NCBI GenBank assembly: GCA_039105265.1 | Contig: JAPFFF010000001.1 | Span: 3,782,001 to 3,846,000 of the forward strand | Origin: Tritrichomonas musculus | Lineage: Eukaryota > Parabasalia > Tritrichomonadida > Tritrichomonadidae | Length of the DNA: 64,000 nt | Direction: 5' to 3' | Shown: positions 51,201 through 60,400 of the stretch, one piece after another | How positions within the stretch are numbered: the stretch's first letter is position 1 | How the letters are laid out: each line of letters opens with the position of its first letter | Notes under the pieces: model-generated | What the model saw: only the letters and a program-made list of their open reading frames with translations | Databases searched by the model: none | What the model was told of the DNA's origin: nothing | Position numbers and translations under genes: made by a program

Positions 51201-53653
51201 TGCCTTTCAACATCAACAAAACTTGATTCATTGAATTCAATGAATTTTTTGGCAAGCTTGACAATTCTACAATATTTATCGTCATCAATGACAATATCCA
51301 TTATTGTATCATCTATACTATTGATATCAAAATTAATATTTTCATCTACATGTTCATTATCATTAATTGTAGGCTCATTGTTATTGTTATTTGCATTATT
51401 ATCATTATCAGCAGGTTCATTATTATTATTTGCATTTTCTTCTTTTTCATTATCATTAGCCGATGATTGATTATTATCATTATTTGCGTTTTCATTATTT
51501 TCATGTTCATTGTTTTCATCTGTATGTTCATTATTTGAATTTTCATTGTCTGCTTCTTTTTCTTTATTTTTATTGTTTGCTTCACTATTTTTATTGTTAT
51601 CATCTTTAATACCTATTGATTCCTTTATGAGTGAATACAAAGCTTGTAAGCTATCATAATCGCTGCTTGCTTGCGCTGATAGTTTTATAAAAAGATGCAT
51701 AAGAAGTTTGACAATGTCTGGATTTTTTGCAATCATAATGAAATTGAACACGTCTTTGTATCCTTCAAACAAAATTTGATTGTTTGATTGACCTTTTTTC
51801 TGTTTTCTCTTTAAATAAGCACCTAAAAATTGAACAAATGGGATGGTTAATTGATCTTCTTTCAAATTAAAGCAAATGTCATTATTAGTATTATTTGATT
51901 TTATATTTTCTTGATCATTTGGAGCAGTTTCTATATTTTCTTGATCTCCTTCATTGCTTTGTGCGTCTAATTTAATATCTCGTGTAACATTTTGGTTGCA
52001 TTGATCTGATGGATGGAAGTTTCCATGTGCAATTTGATCAACAATAGCCAGAGAATCTTGGCTGAAGAGATTAAAATCAAACTTTTTCAATATAAAATGA
52101 AGAAAATCAAATAAATCATCATCAACGACTTTTGAAATTGCTAGCACGTCTTCTTTTGTAAATTCAAAATCGTAAGAACGAATATGATCACGTATTTCTT
52201 TTAAAATAACTTTTCTATTTAAGTCCATGAGAGATATCATTTGATGGACAACATCGCCAACACAAAATTTAATCATAAACGAAAAAATACTGGATAATTC
52301 CTCACTTTGAGGGTTTTTAAGATATAAATCAAAATATTTGTCAAATAATAATTGCTTAATAGTTTCGTCAATATAAAAATCAGATATATTTTTGAGTTGA
52401 TTTTTAACTTCTGGTTTATCAACATTTTGAAGAAGGAAATCAATAATTTCATTCTGTTTGTTTGATCTGGCTCTACATAAAATTGATACTAGTAGCTCAA
52501 TTCTATCATCAGTATACTTTTGAAGTAAATAACTTGCAAATTCATCAACAATACTAATCTTACAATATGTTAAAAGTTTAAGAAAATGATCTTTTGTTGT
52601 AGATATATTTCCTGATGAAGTGTAAGAGTTGTATATGTTAAGAACAGATTCTGGTGTCACCAAATCTGCATCTTCTTTTTCCGCTAATGCGCATGCTATT
52701 TCAATTATTTCATTTAGTAACGAGTTTTTATAACCTTTGCTTAATAATTTTTGAAGAAGATCATGCTCGCCAGAAAATATGTAAAAACAGTCAGTTGTGC
52801 AAGAATGAAAAGAATGAATAATGTTTGCAAAAAAATCAACTGCAACGGAATATCTTTGAGAATATAATCCAGCTTCTGAATCTTCGATGCACCAAAGAGC
52901 AAAATCAAAAAGTTTTGAAATATGAAAATCGACGTCATTTTGCTCATGTGGTAAATGATATAAGTATTCATGTAATTCATTGAAGCAAGTTTTAATCGTC
53001 TCAAAATCATTGAACTTTGTGAATTTATTTTTATTGGTATCTATATATTGAGCGAAAATATCAATAAATTGTTGAATTTCGTAATCTTTTGTAACTGTCA
53101 CAAGTTTGAAAAAAAGATTAAACCATTCAATTATTTGAACATTAGTTAATTTAATTTGTTCATCATTATTATCAAAATTGAAGCTATTAAGAATGCAATC
53201 TTTGAATCCATAAACTTGTAGATTATCAAATATTTTATTATAAACTTCTTCATCAGTAATATATGCAACAGTACGGTAATTTGCCGATTCTTTTTTGTAA
53301 AATGGTTTGTTTCTATCTAAAATTTCGAAAAGTACTGAATATAATGTCGAATTATAATGCGAAATACCCCAAGTAATCAAAAGTAGTACGGTTGACAAAT
53401 ACTCAATTAAATCATCTTTTAACCTATCCGATAAATCAGTAAGATTAAGAATTGAATTCACTGATTTTGGAACATCTTCGTTGATAAATTGATCTGTATT
53501 ATCCTGAATACTTTCAGGAAGATAATTTGTCGATATAATTGATATAATTAATGAATTAGCATCTTTAGTAAATTGAGAATATTGATCACCTAAATCTCCT
53601 GGATTTTGAAGGAAGTAACTAAATGTCGCAAAATCTGACTCTGGAGAAATCAT
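45278..53653 (-). CDS. Giant ubiquitin-specific protease (USP, peptidase C19)
   Basis: A 2791-residue deubiquitinase. The catalytic domain sits mid-protein: Cys box GLRNLGATCYFNSILQ (Cys1278), a QQDAFEFFQMFLDKL block, KAPPFLVIQLKRFEYN, and His box GTADSGHYSALVR (His1515) followed by WFTFNDSEV. Long alpha-helical flanks on both sides, without other clear domains, recall the USP9X/USP24/USP34 class of very large scaffold-like USPs. Asn/Glu-rich low-complexity insertions are frequent, including a poly-Asn/Glu stretch about 690-770 and a 24-bp coding repeat near the C-terminus. The protein ends in Ser8-Asp-rich SSSSDDDENYNIRARW. The frame also opens at TTG 53662, but the first ATG is 53653 (MISPESDFATF). 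AAACTTTTTGAA lies about 35-45 nt upstream. Confidence 0.9.
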   Translation of the reverse strand: MISPESDFATFSYFLQNPGDLGDQYSQFTKDANSLIISIISTNYLPESIQDNTDQFINEDVPKSVNSILNLTDLSDRLKDDLIEYLSTVLLLITWGISHYNSTLYSVLFEILDRNKPFYKKESANYRTVAYITDEEVYNKIFDNLQVYGFKDCILNSFNFDNNDEQIKLTNVQIIEWFNLFFKLVTVTKDYEIQQFIDIFAQYIDTNKNKFTKFNDFETIKTCFNELHEYLYHLPHEQNDVDFHISKLFDFALWCIEDSEAGLYSQRYSVAVDFFANIIHSFHSCTTDCFYIFSGEHDLLQKLLSKGYKNSLLNEIIEIACALAEKEDADLVTPESVLNIYNSYTSSGNISTTKDHFLKLLTYCKISIVDEFASYLLQKYTDDRIELLVSILCRARSNKQNEIIDFLLQNVDKPEVKNQLKNISDFYIDETIKQLLFDKYFDLYLKNPQSEELSSIFSFMIKFCVGDVVHQMISLMDLNRKVILKEIRDHIRSYDFEFTKEDVLAISKVVDDDLFDFLHFILKKFDFNLFSQDSLAIVDQIAHGNFHPSDQCNQNVTRDIKLDAQSNEGDQENIETAPNDQENIKSNNTNNDICFNLKEDQLTIPFVQFLGAYLKRKQKKGQSNNQILFEGYKDVFNFIMIAKNPDIVKLLMHLFIKLSAQASSDYDSLQALYSLIKESIGIKDDNNKNSEANNKNKEKEADNENSNNEHTDENNEHENNENANNDNNQSSANDNEKEENANNNNEPADNDNNANNNNNEPTINDNEHVDENINFDINSIDDTIMDIVIDDDKYCRIVKLAKKFIEFNESSFVDVERHNKNNKTIKIKVFGCGLDEYMTFPEYITLNEIEKYLKNIFEPGSKIKLETDDVYINSSVYQYRLTERNYVKIVSDPEKCKLKAKIPIPLSILLDKAHYQRLLYKKLNAENQYVQKQSYKLLQFLPDDPLISILNQNEWEYIKKNFDAYFYYNATNEQNDEYAKIAKNVVNRLNSTQFSSQQIEYQIEILRTYINFNKAFRKQLKKNEISTPLFYYFNKYPDHTSILNAIYEIKLTQVSESILHSLLVSLEYNRDKKNIQYTINRQIQLLLDKNKEDFTSAFNCDSNINYVEHLLSLNEDDIYSLIKKKIVPNLTNLVPLFNMLMKDIDKVYENPSFKKILLKIIPLVRPHIDYNSIFQDKIMKEQPKHPKSHITLELIAAFKPTENLSLIMDSIDKLLFETTDEEMQKAIFELLSSYRSSEIEEKLIPYFSIKIDRWNYDSSHEQKSDTGFCGLRNLGATCYFNSILQILFFTKPFCEVVLKQDKENIELRKLFSNLTLSNQKSVDPSSLTAVWKGWDSKPIDPREQQDAFEFFQMFLDKLPSEYNDYFKGKFVNIYKGFNLSEDEMEKFGTLENFEDFFAVQLVIKGFKNLNESIEHFISPDILNEENQLYREELSKKVDAEKITRIEKAPPFLVIQLKRFEYNYQTHIRDKIMSPFSFESSIVINRLMKNNDPNGDLYYYHLYGIVLHSGTADSGHYSALVRVGKKWFTFNDSEVEFYCDDEVFDNKIETDFFRSVEQYEPLPYLLFYERIKDQSELNNTIKNNNNNNNSENEEKSILTDLAKFVCNEDKQEIEQTNSDFARIQWLFGHECFDFITKSVSHKLRFTYLFHVLGHSKNFCKFQSDFFDSFSKKQTKSISTTPYYDYGFYGHKLSDNTDDQKEEEIKLEEFDNEWFLNFLIENTEEFQEIIIHATKIDEIFSFIHSKLITMPIDQIFPYFNSFAKNLSKVAQLWRKVLVFTSPMSDFISISDDAKAKAKDNGWLHISTSFIEDFYANNPNKVPIEGINLTNIFEVIGAILQNRKEDQITADEKEDINIIKTRYNVILQSKDHLEAFYDLIINTYPLIIDSPHSFILSCEDDKIRNKFFQNIFTQDEFIKVFTSNISRVISMTNEQNISNNNNEQVTDQFLLILINYAISKVNGDDKPKRGCRTVYNYQIGAYERIDENNQDNEFIQLLISNFDQIILPLVFISPYCYNIAKLISDMFYNVKPKSSIIKDYESNNNLSYNSINNYYYTQKGTDLRMTDILDSMITYAKSKLKEESNSEIKNKDDVVKNENMNENNNENNDNSITNDSYNICFGTFLQLTKWIISRNELYNDKYLKELLEIKDLAKGKISNADMMFLISFIMKFPPKPDNCNHILSVISDLGIIDGKIDLNDEEEEIFQNILKFGSTLYTDEQVVQVYGPEWFIQWVTKAWQNKRTSNSVSHKKSITKIISTLAHHCQPSLNLIIDFINNYDVDQPVMFLLNTYIEVTLDLLPFETINHVVNYTVKMTGSSIFKTTPNKNLKMLESTSKLIERVNILEIEENKRRQQIRLSRELNPTNQENQKSNITENINNTDNNNSNDIKISANDNNANSNEAINDAGNNNNYNTNQLSDDEEVSNEYDDVHYLFKLELKNIEKKFSSIIDLISISSFRKSIKDFIKLLIPRLHEKERNLFIAQFSNRHNHFVLLILADLGELKKMKDIIVKNVDCIDEDYADIFDLIAEEAFKEIVKEKRSIKQKQNQASRESQNENKESNENENKQSNEDENKQSNEDENKQSNEDENKQSNEDENKQSNEDENKQSNENENKQSNEDENKQSNEDENKQSNENENQVSNENENKQSNENQVLNENEDESSISIDNFIVQVLLNVSEIVPDVFEYLVRKRHINGDTPTSGGEDVYIIKNIETVVDALVSRISKYSLRPTIKLIAKMIQHIPQTKLMFRNKLADMKDTIKTNCRNKYGMIFSSSSSSSSSSDDDENYNIRARW
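45707..45990 (-). repeat. 24-bp coding repeat ENKQSNED in the USP gene
   Basis: About eleven 24-bp units encoding ENKQSNED or ENKQSNEN, nearly identical at DNA level (TTGTTTTCATCTTCATTTGA on the + strand), near the C-terminus of the protease. It is closely related to the repeat in the adjacent exonuclease-RRM gene. Confidence 0.92.
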
Positions 53654-53772
53654 AATTTTCAAAAAATTTATAAATTTTAAATTGAATTAAAAACTTTTTG
53701 AATTGTCATACAAAATAATAAAAAAAAAATGACAAATTAATTGAAAGAAATCGAAAGCAAGTTATACAAAAC

Positions 53773-54966
53773 TTATGAACACTTTACTCTAACAATTGAC
53801 TCTCCATTCTCTTGATATTCGCTTTTTGATACGCAAAAATTAGGAAATATGGAAGAAGATGCAAAGATTGATCCACCTGTCCATACAAGGAAATCGCCAG
53901 CAATAGCTTGATGCATTGGATAATGAACTTTTACATCGAATGTAGGATCTGCTATTTTCTTTAATTCATTTTGAAGTTTGGCGATAAATGAGTTTAATGA
54001 TGAAAAGCCACCACTTGTAACTATATTATTCCATAAATTTCGTTTATAATCATCTGGACTGAGATCAATTGATTTTTTAATAAGTTCTGGTAAAAGATTT
54101 TCTTTTTTGTCATCTTCTCCGATTAATTGAAAATGAAGAGAAGACATTAATTTCATTTCTCTTTTCATGTCAGCTGGGCTTTGACCTGGTAAGAAGTATA
54201 AATAATCTTCATCAATTGTATTTCGTGCAAACGTACAGCATGTATGAATAATGTCAGTGGTTATTTTTCTCTTATAAAGTTCTACTTGGCCTTCGCTCCG
54301 TCTAAGAGCATTTTCGTTTTTTTCTGGATTTAGAGATTTTTCATTTGGCATAGTTGAATCTAATCTTGATTTCAATTGTTCGCATAATAATTGAGAAAGT
54401 ACTAAACCTCCAATTGGATGAACTTGTGCATAATCTGGCTGTATTTTTCCTTCAAGAACAGGAATTACGCGAACGCAAGACCACCCGAAATCGACAACAA
54501 GTGAAGTTTGAACGCAATGTGCATAGCTGGCTAGAGTGGCATCTGGTGTAATGCATACAGAGGGATGGCCAATTGTTTCAAAGCAGATTTCGCATAAGTT
54601 TTTAGACCAAAGAAGATTGTGATCTGATGATGCGAGATGTGCTGGGCGTGTGAATAAAACATTTCGATCAGTAGGATCGACAGATAAATAATTATATGTC
54701 CAATTAAGGTATTTTGTAAAGAGAGTTGGATCATTTATAAAATAAGATTCATTTACCAAGCATGAAACATCAAAATGTTGGGTGTTTGAGTACAAATAAT
54801 TGTCATTGAAATATAAATTTAATTCTCCATTTTCCGGATTTGGCTTTGTTGCAACACATGAAGGTTGAGATATAGATGGGAATCCTTCGCCTGCATGCCC
54901 AGCGCGGATCATTGCTAAACCAATATCATAAACTAGAGCATTGTTGATATTTGGCTTGCAATTCAT
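53773..54966 (-). CDS. Actin-related protein, Arp4/BAF53-like
   Basis: A 397-residue actin-fold protein. The start ALVYDIGLAMIRAGHAGEGFP is the phosphate-1 loop region as in ARPs. SLVVDFGWSCVRVIPVLEG is the second phosphate loop, and TSGGFSSLNSFIAKLQNEL is the adenosine motif. The C-terminus WTGGSIFASSSIFPNFCVSK, then a SEYQENGES stretch and a final KCS, resembles Arp4/BAF53 more than conventional actin, which ends KCF. Arp4 is a nuclear subunit of chromatin remodellers and the NuA4 acetyltransferase; that role here is inferred from family resemblance, and another ARP class remains possible. The frame opens at TTG 55017, but the first ATG is 54966, preceded by ATTCAACATAAG. ATCAAAAAGTTTTAATG lies about 60 nt upstream. 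Confidence 0.85.
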   Translation of the reverse strand: MNCKPNINNALVYDIGLAMIRAGHAGEGFPSISQPSCVATKPNPENGELNLYFNDNYLYSNTQHFDVSCLVNESYFINDPTLFTKYLNWTYNYLSVDPTDRNVLFTRPAHLASSDHNLLWSKNLCEICFETIGHPSVCITPDATLASYAHCVQTSLVVDFGWSCVRVIPVLEGKIQPDYAQVHPIGGLVLSQLLCEQLKSRLDSTMPNEKSLNPEKNENALRRSEGQVELYKRKITTDIIHTCCTFARNTIDEDYLYFLPGQSPADMKREMKLMSSLHFQLIGEDDKKENLLPELIKKSIDLSPDDYKRNLWNNIVTSGGFSSLNSFIAKLQNELKKIADPTFDVKVHYPMHQAIAGDFLVWTGGSIFASSSIFPNFCVSKSEYQENGESIVRVKCS

Positions 54967-55330
54967 CTTATGTTGAATATCTCGTTTCCTTTTTTTTTTA
55001 AGTGTTAATCTGTTCAAATATTATCAAAAAGTTTTAATGATTTCATAAAAAAATTTATATAGAGAAAATCCAATATTAAACTATGGAATTCATCAGATTG
55101 AAAAGAAAAATAAATTAGAAAGTATTTACAAATCAACATCACACTAAAAAATGATTTGTATATTTAATATGATTAATTAACGATTCAAATCAAATAAAAA
55201 CGACAATCATTGACCAATTTTATTTTATCAAACAAATTTAATATTATGTCGAGCAATAATAACATTAATAAAAACATAATTTAAAAACAAATACTCAAAG
55301 TATCTAACTTTCCAAATTCAGTTTGGTTTT
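54967..55330. other. Intergenic gap, ARP to NEK kinase
   Basis: About 364 nt of AT-rich DNA between two minus-strand genes. It contains TCAAAAAGTTTT at about 55025 (promoter side of the ARP gene). No repeat or RNA gene is seen. Confidence 0.6.
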
Positions 55331-56917
55331 CTATCCATAATATTTGAATTTATGGTAACGATATTTGCGAACTCTGGGATTTTGGTGCCTCCCTTTTCGT
55401 CCTTCTGGTATTTTGATTTTTCCATTTCCTATTGAAAGTAAGCGTTTTTGGGTGTTTCCAGCTGAATTTGGATCTTTGCTATCTGCCGACGAATCTGATT
55501 TATATGATGATGATGATGGTGAAATAGGTTGATCACTTTTATTTGAATTTTTCTCATCATTTGAGCTCATGTTATTTGGATCATTATTCTCATTATTTAC
55601 TTTGTAAATTGGACGAGGAGCCAGTTGTATTTTATCTACTTGTGGGCGTTGAGGATGTAATTTCTGTCTTACATTCTGTTCAGTTTGATTTTCTTTTTCA
55701 TCTTGCTTTGGTTTTGCTTCCTCTTTTTTGTGTTCTGCTTTTTGGCATTGTTGTTTTCCAGATTTTTCTTGTTCAACTAGTTGTTGATAATTTTTATTAT
55801 TTTTACTTGAATAATCAATAGGAGTCCACCAATCTCTGTCACATATCACTTTAAATTCAGGTGATGAAATCTGTCTAATATCTTTTTTTACTGGGATCCC
55901 TTGCTTTAACTGCATCCTTTGCTCAAGAGGTTTAACAATATTTACCCTCTTTCCATACATGGGTTGGGGAAACTTTATATTTCTCATATTGTGTGTTAAT
56001 TTAATGGTTGATAATAAGCATCCGTCAGAGGGCGATGGTTGAATCATCTTTCTAATAGTCTCACTCCTCAAATCATCATCATATCCTGATATAATTGACT
56101 TATTAATTAAATGAACACGATCTTTGATACATTTCAAATTAAGCAGATCGTTTACAGATGGCCTGTTATTTGGATTGACTTGCAATAATCTTCTTAAAAC
56201 AGATATCAAATCACTAGAATATCCTTTAGGAAGAACAAAATATCCTGAACAAACTCTTTGAGTTAATTCCCTATCATTTCTTCCTTTGAACGGAAAATCA
56301 AAAGTCATCATTTCATATAAAAGAACTCCTAAAGACCAAATATCACACTTGGAATCATACTGTCTTTTCTTCCAAATCTCAGGTGCTATGTATAATGGCG
56401 TACCAATTTGGGTTTTAGCCATCTGTGTGTAATGAGGGTAATGATGTAAGACAGTAGAAATACCTAAATCTCCAATTTTAACTAAATCTGGAGCAGATAT
56501 TAATATATTGGCACTTTTTATATCACGATGAACGACATTTGCAGTATGCATTACTTTTAAACCTTCAAGTATCTGTATAAGGTATCTCCATATGTCATTT
56601 TCTTTAAATGGTCTTCCTGTGCTTTTCCTTCTATATATTAAATGTGCGAGATCACCAAGTCTTGAATATTCTGTTACTATACAGAGTCTTTTATTATCAT
56701 AAAATGCCTGATAAAATGTTATGATATATGGTGATGCTAATGATGCCATTAATCGAATTTCATTTACTGAATCAATGATTTCACGTTGACGTAATTCTTT
56801 TAAATTAATAACTTTGATTGCATATGATTGTCCATCGCTTATTCGTTTTGCTTTGTAAACACATCCATACGAACCTTTCCCGAGAATTTTTTCTTCTATA
56901 AATCCAGGAATATTCAT
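55331..56917 (-). CDS. NEK-family (NIMA-related) serine/threonine kinase
   Basis: A 528-residue kinase (from Met at 56917). The kinase domain is about residues 5-270: glycine loop GKGSYG (13-18), Lys35 in AIKVI, Glu53, catalytic loop HRDIKSANIL (Asp132), DLG (Asp150) instead of DFG as is typical of NEKs, and APE (178-180). The activation loop has GTPLYIAPEIW. The C-terminal half is low-complexity, rich in Lys/Gln/Asn/Ser, and ends in a basic RVRKYRYHKFKYYG. NEKs control mitosis, centrosomes/basal bodies and flagella; the family is expanded in trichomonads. The frame extends 29 codons upstream to ATG 57004; I prefer 56917 because kinase homology begins at once, but the longer start is possible. 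TTCAAAAAGTTAC lies at about 57112. Confidence 0.92.
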   Translation of the reverse strand: MNIPGFIEEKILGKGSYGCVYKAKRISDGQSYAIKVINLKELRQREIIDSVNEIRLMASLASPYIITFYQAFYDNKRLCIVTEYSRLGDLAHLIYRRKSTGRPFKENDIWRYLIQILEGLKVMHTANVVHRDIKSANILISAPDLVKIGDLGISTVLHHYPHYTQMAKTQIGTPLYIAPEIWKKRQYDSKCDIWSLGVLLYEMMTFDFPFKGRNDRELTQRVCSGYFVLPKGYSSDLISVLRRLLQVNPNNRPSVNDLLNLKCIKDRVHLINKSIISGYDDDLRSETIRKMIQPSPSDGCLLSTIKLTHNMRNIKFPQPMYGKRVNIVKPLEQRMQLKQGIPVKKDIRQISSPEFKVICDRDWWTPIDYSSKNNKNYQQLVEQEKSGKQQCQKAEHKKEEAKPKQDEKENQTEQNVRQKLHPQRPQVDKIQLAPRPIYKVNNENNDPNNMSSNDEKNSNKSDQPISPSSSSYKSDSSADSKDPNSAGNTQKRLLSIGNGKIKIPEGRKGRHQNPRVRKYRYHKFKYYG

Positions 56918-57004
56918 TAGATTTAGATTTTTTTGAAAATCTAATATAAACGTATAGATTTTATTTTTGAATAATTTTAAATCAACATTCAAAAAAATAG
57001 TCAT

Positions 57005-57468
57005 CGGTATGATGCATCAATTATTTTTCTTTATTTTTAATAGCTTGATTTGATGAATCAAATGTAAAATCGATTCCAACTATACAATTATGTCATAAAT
57101 ATCCAATGTATTCAAAAAGTTACAAAATTTTTACAATCTTTCTCTAGAATATCAATTAGAATTTTAAAGAAAGGTGATAAATAAATTAGATATTTAGTTA
57201 GTAAAAATGATTTTGAAATTTGTAATAAAAATAAAAAATAAAATAGTTCGATACAAATGAGTTTATTCGAAATGAAAATAATAAATAAAATTATATAACA
57301 AAATATATTAAAATAGAATAAATAAATTGCAACTTCATATAATTATGATGGCAAGTGGAAAATATAGTAATGAATATAAAATAAGAGTAAAAGAGGTAAA
57401 ATCATATAATTCAGTTAAATTGAATCTATTCCGGAGTCAAAATCAAAAGGGAATGATATTTCATATAT
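57005..57468. other. Intergenic gap, NEK kinase to coiled-coil gene
   Basis: About 464 nt of AT-rich sequence. The only feature noted is TTCAAAAAGTTAC at about 57112-57124 on the promoter side of the kinase gene. No gene or repeat is seen. Confidence 0.6.
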
Positions 57469-60400
57469 TTACGCTGGATTAAAACGATTTCTTTTTGTTT
57501 GTCTTTGATTTGGTTCTTTTTGTTCTTGATCAGGCCAACTCTGGAATTGGTAATGATAACTTTCTTGTTCTTTTTCCAAATTTTGCTCATCATCATCATT
57601 ATTTAAATCATCATAATTATTATGTCGTCGGTATTTATATTGATTAAAATAATTTGTATAAGGATTTGCTTGTTTTCTATATTTTTGTGAACTTTCAGTG
57701 TCAGATTGAGAATATTTCTGTTTTTGTTGGTTTGGTGAACTGAATTCGGAAAAAGTAGTTTTATTTGTTTGTTTCCTAGAAGCCTTTGAAGGTGATGAAT
57801 TATTAGAATTTAAAATTTTTGTTCTTGTTGGTGATTTTCTTGGAGGAGAAGGTGAGTTTCTTGAAAATGTATCAGAATTCTGAATAGGTGAATTCAAAAC
57901 CGCTGCATTTGATGATTTTAGAGCAGATGAGTTTGAATAGAAAGGATAATTAATAAGAGGTTTAGATGAAGATGAAGTTTCAGATGGACTTGCAACATAA
58001 TTTTGCTGTCGCTGTGGTGATTTTCTTTTTGTTGAAGAAGATGGTGAAGATCTCTGATTAGAAGCAAAATTAGATGAAATAGAAGGAGAAGTTTGTTCAT
58101 TAGATGCAAAGTTTGGTGAAACAGACTGAGAATTTCTTTGATTATTAACATAATTAGATGAAACATAAGGTGATGATTTGTCTTTTGAAGGATAAGTAGG
58201 TAAGGCAGAAGGTGATTGTCTTTGATTAGTAGCATAATTAGGAGAAACTGACTGTGATGATCTATTATAATTAGGTGAAGCAGATTGTGAGAGTCGTTGA
58301 TTATTAGCATAGCTTGGTGAAGCAGAAGGTGATTTTCTTTGGTTGTTTCCATAGTTTGGTGAGACAGATGATTTTTGATTATTTACATAATTTGGTGAAA
58401 CTGATGAAGATGGATTGTTTGAAGTGTTTGCTGATCTTGGTGCCGACGAAGTTGTTGACAATAGCGGATAGTTGTCAATTGGCTTAGAAGAAGATGAAGA
58501 AGAAGGAGAATTTGAATTCTTATTATTTGTTCGACGGTTTCTTTGAATTCTTTGATTATCGTTTACAAGCAATGCGTGTTCATGATGCATTTTCTCACCT
58601 ATTCTTCCAATTTCCAGCTTAACGTTAGATATAAATTGCTCAATTTCAGGACTTATTCCAGACGCCTTTTGTCTTAAAATTTTCTGTTCGTCTTGCATCA
58701 CTTTCAATTGCTTCATTTTGTCAATCAATTGATTTGAAGCGATTTCTTTGTCAGCCGAATGAGCTTTTTGTTCTTCATTCAAAGCGCTTTCAAGCAATTC
58801 AACCTTCTTTTCTAATTGTGAACATTTCTGTTGGATTCCTTTCACTCCGATATATTGAAGATTCAAGACCGATTCTGTCACTTTTATAAGTAAGTCGTTG
58901 TCAGTGCGAGGAACAAATTGTGGACTTGATGGACTTGATGCTCCATTCAAGAAGCTATTTCGATTGGTTTGACGAGCAGGTGAAATTTTAGAGTTCAAAA
59001 GTTTGGATGGTGAAATTCGTTGAGGTGAATTACGAGGAGTTGGTGATTGTGAGAGCCTCGTCGTTGGTGATTGAAGAATGTGCGTTGCGAGTCTTGTAAT
59101 ATTTGGAGGTTCGCCTGTTCCGAACTCGTTCCAGATGGAAGTAATTAAATCTTGGCAAGACTTTGATAATTGTGCATTCAATTTCGAGCTCGATGCAGCT
59201 TTGTTGCCAATGTCGAATGCTGCCTTTTCGGCTTGTTCAATTTTCAGGGCAACTGAATCGGCGAAAATTGACATTCTTTCTTCAAATTTGGCTATTTTTT
59301 CACGTGCAATGTCGTATAATTCAGCTTGTAAGTCGAATGCCTTGTTCAGTTTCTCTTCAGTTTCAATAAGTCGCATTTCAAGATCTGTATTTTTCTGTAA
59401 AATGTCCGCAAAAGTGGGACGTGCAGCTGACGGACTAGGAATCCTTGACGAATGTTGCCTTGGACTTGCATTTGTATTTGCAGCTGATGACGAAGTTGAC
59501 AAGTAACTGTTATTAGGAGAAGTTTTACTTAATTTGTCGGTTTTATTTTTGGCTTTGTTTTGACTCTTTTTAGCAGGAACAGTTAAAGACATTTCTTCTT
59601 TGTCTTGTTGTTTGAAATCATAAAAATCATTCTCGTTTTCGTTTTCGTTTTCATTTTGTTCATCTTTGGCTTCTTCTTCCTCTTCTTCTTTTTCTTCTTG
59701 TTGAGCTTGTTCAATTTGTGAATTAATTGTTGCTAGTTCTTTCTCAATTCTTTCTTTTAATATTTGAATTTGATCTGACGCGTTTTGAAGTTCTTCATCT
59801 TTTGATTCGCATTCTTTTTGAAGCTGATCAACTTTTTGTTTCAATGATTCATTTTCTTTCTTAAGATTTTCAGCTTCTTCACGAAGTTGACGAATGGTTG
59901 AATTAGCATTTTGAATGTCATCAAATGCAGGAATGATATCTTCAATTTCTACTTTCTCTTCTTCTTCTCCATTAATTTTATCTTTACTAGAAGATTGTAA
60001 TTCTTTATTTTGATCAATTTCTTCTTCTTCTTCTTCAATGACAATTAATTGAGAATCTTTATTGTTATTAATTTCTTCCTCTTCTTCTTTTTCTTTGCCT
60101 TCGAAATGAAATTCATTAATTTGATCTTCTTCTTCTTCTTCTTTAAATTCTTTTTGTTTTTCATTTTCAGTTAAGTTTTCATTTGATTCAATATCACTTT
60201 TGAGAGGATCAGAATCCAAATTTTCAATTTCATTTTCATTTTCTTCTTCATTTTTATCATTTTTAATTTGTTGTTCATATTCAATTAATTTGTTTTTAAG
60301 TTCATCGTTTTCAATTTTAAGTTTGTTTAATTCTTCTTGGATTGCTTCGTTTGTATTTTGTTGTTCTTGGGCAGCTTCAGAGAATTCATCTCTTTCTTTC

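Noticed and set aside
53654-53662. TTG starts for the USP gene (53662) and the ARP gene (55017)
   Set aside because: Eukaryotic starts are almost always ATG; ATGs at 53653 and 54966 are close by and fit the families.
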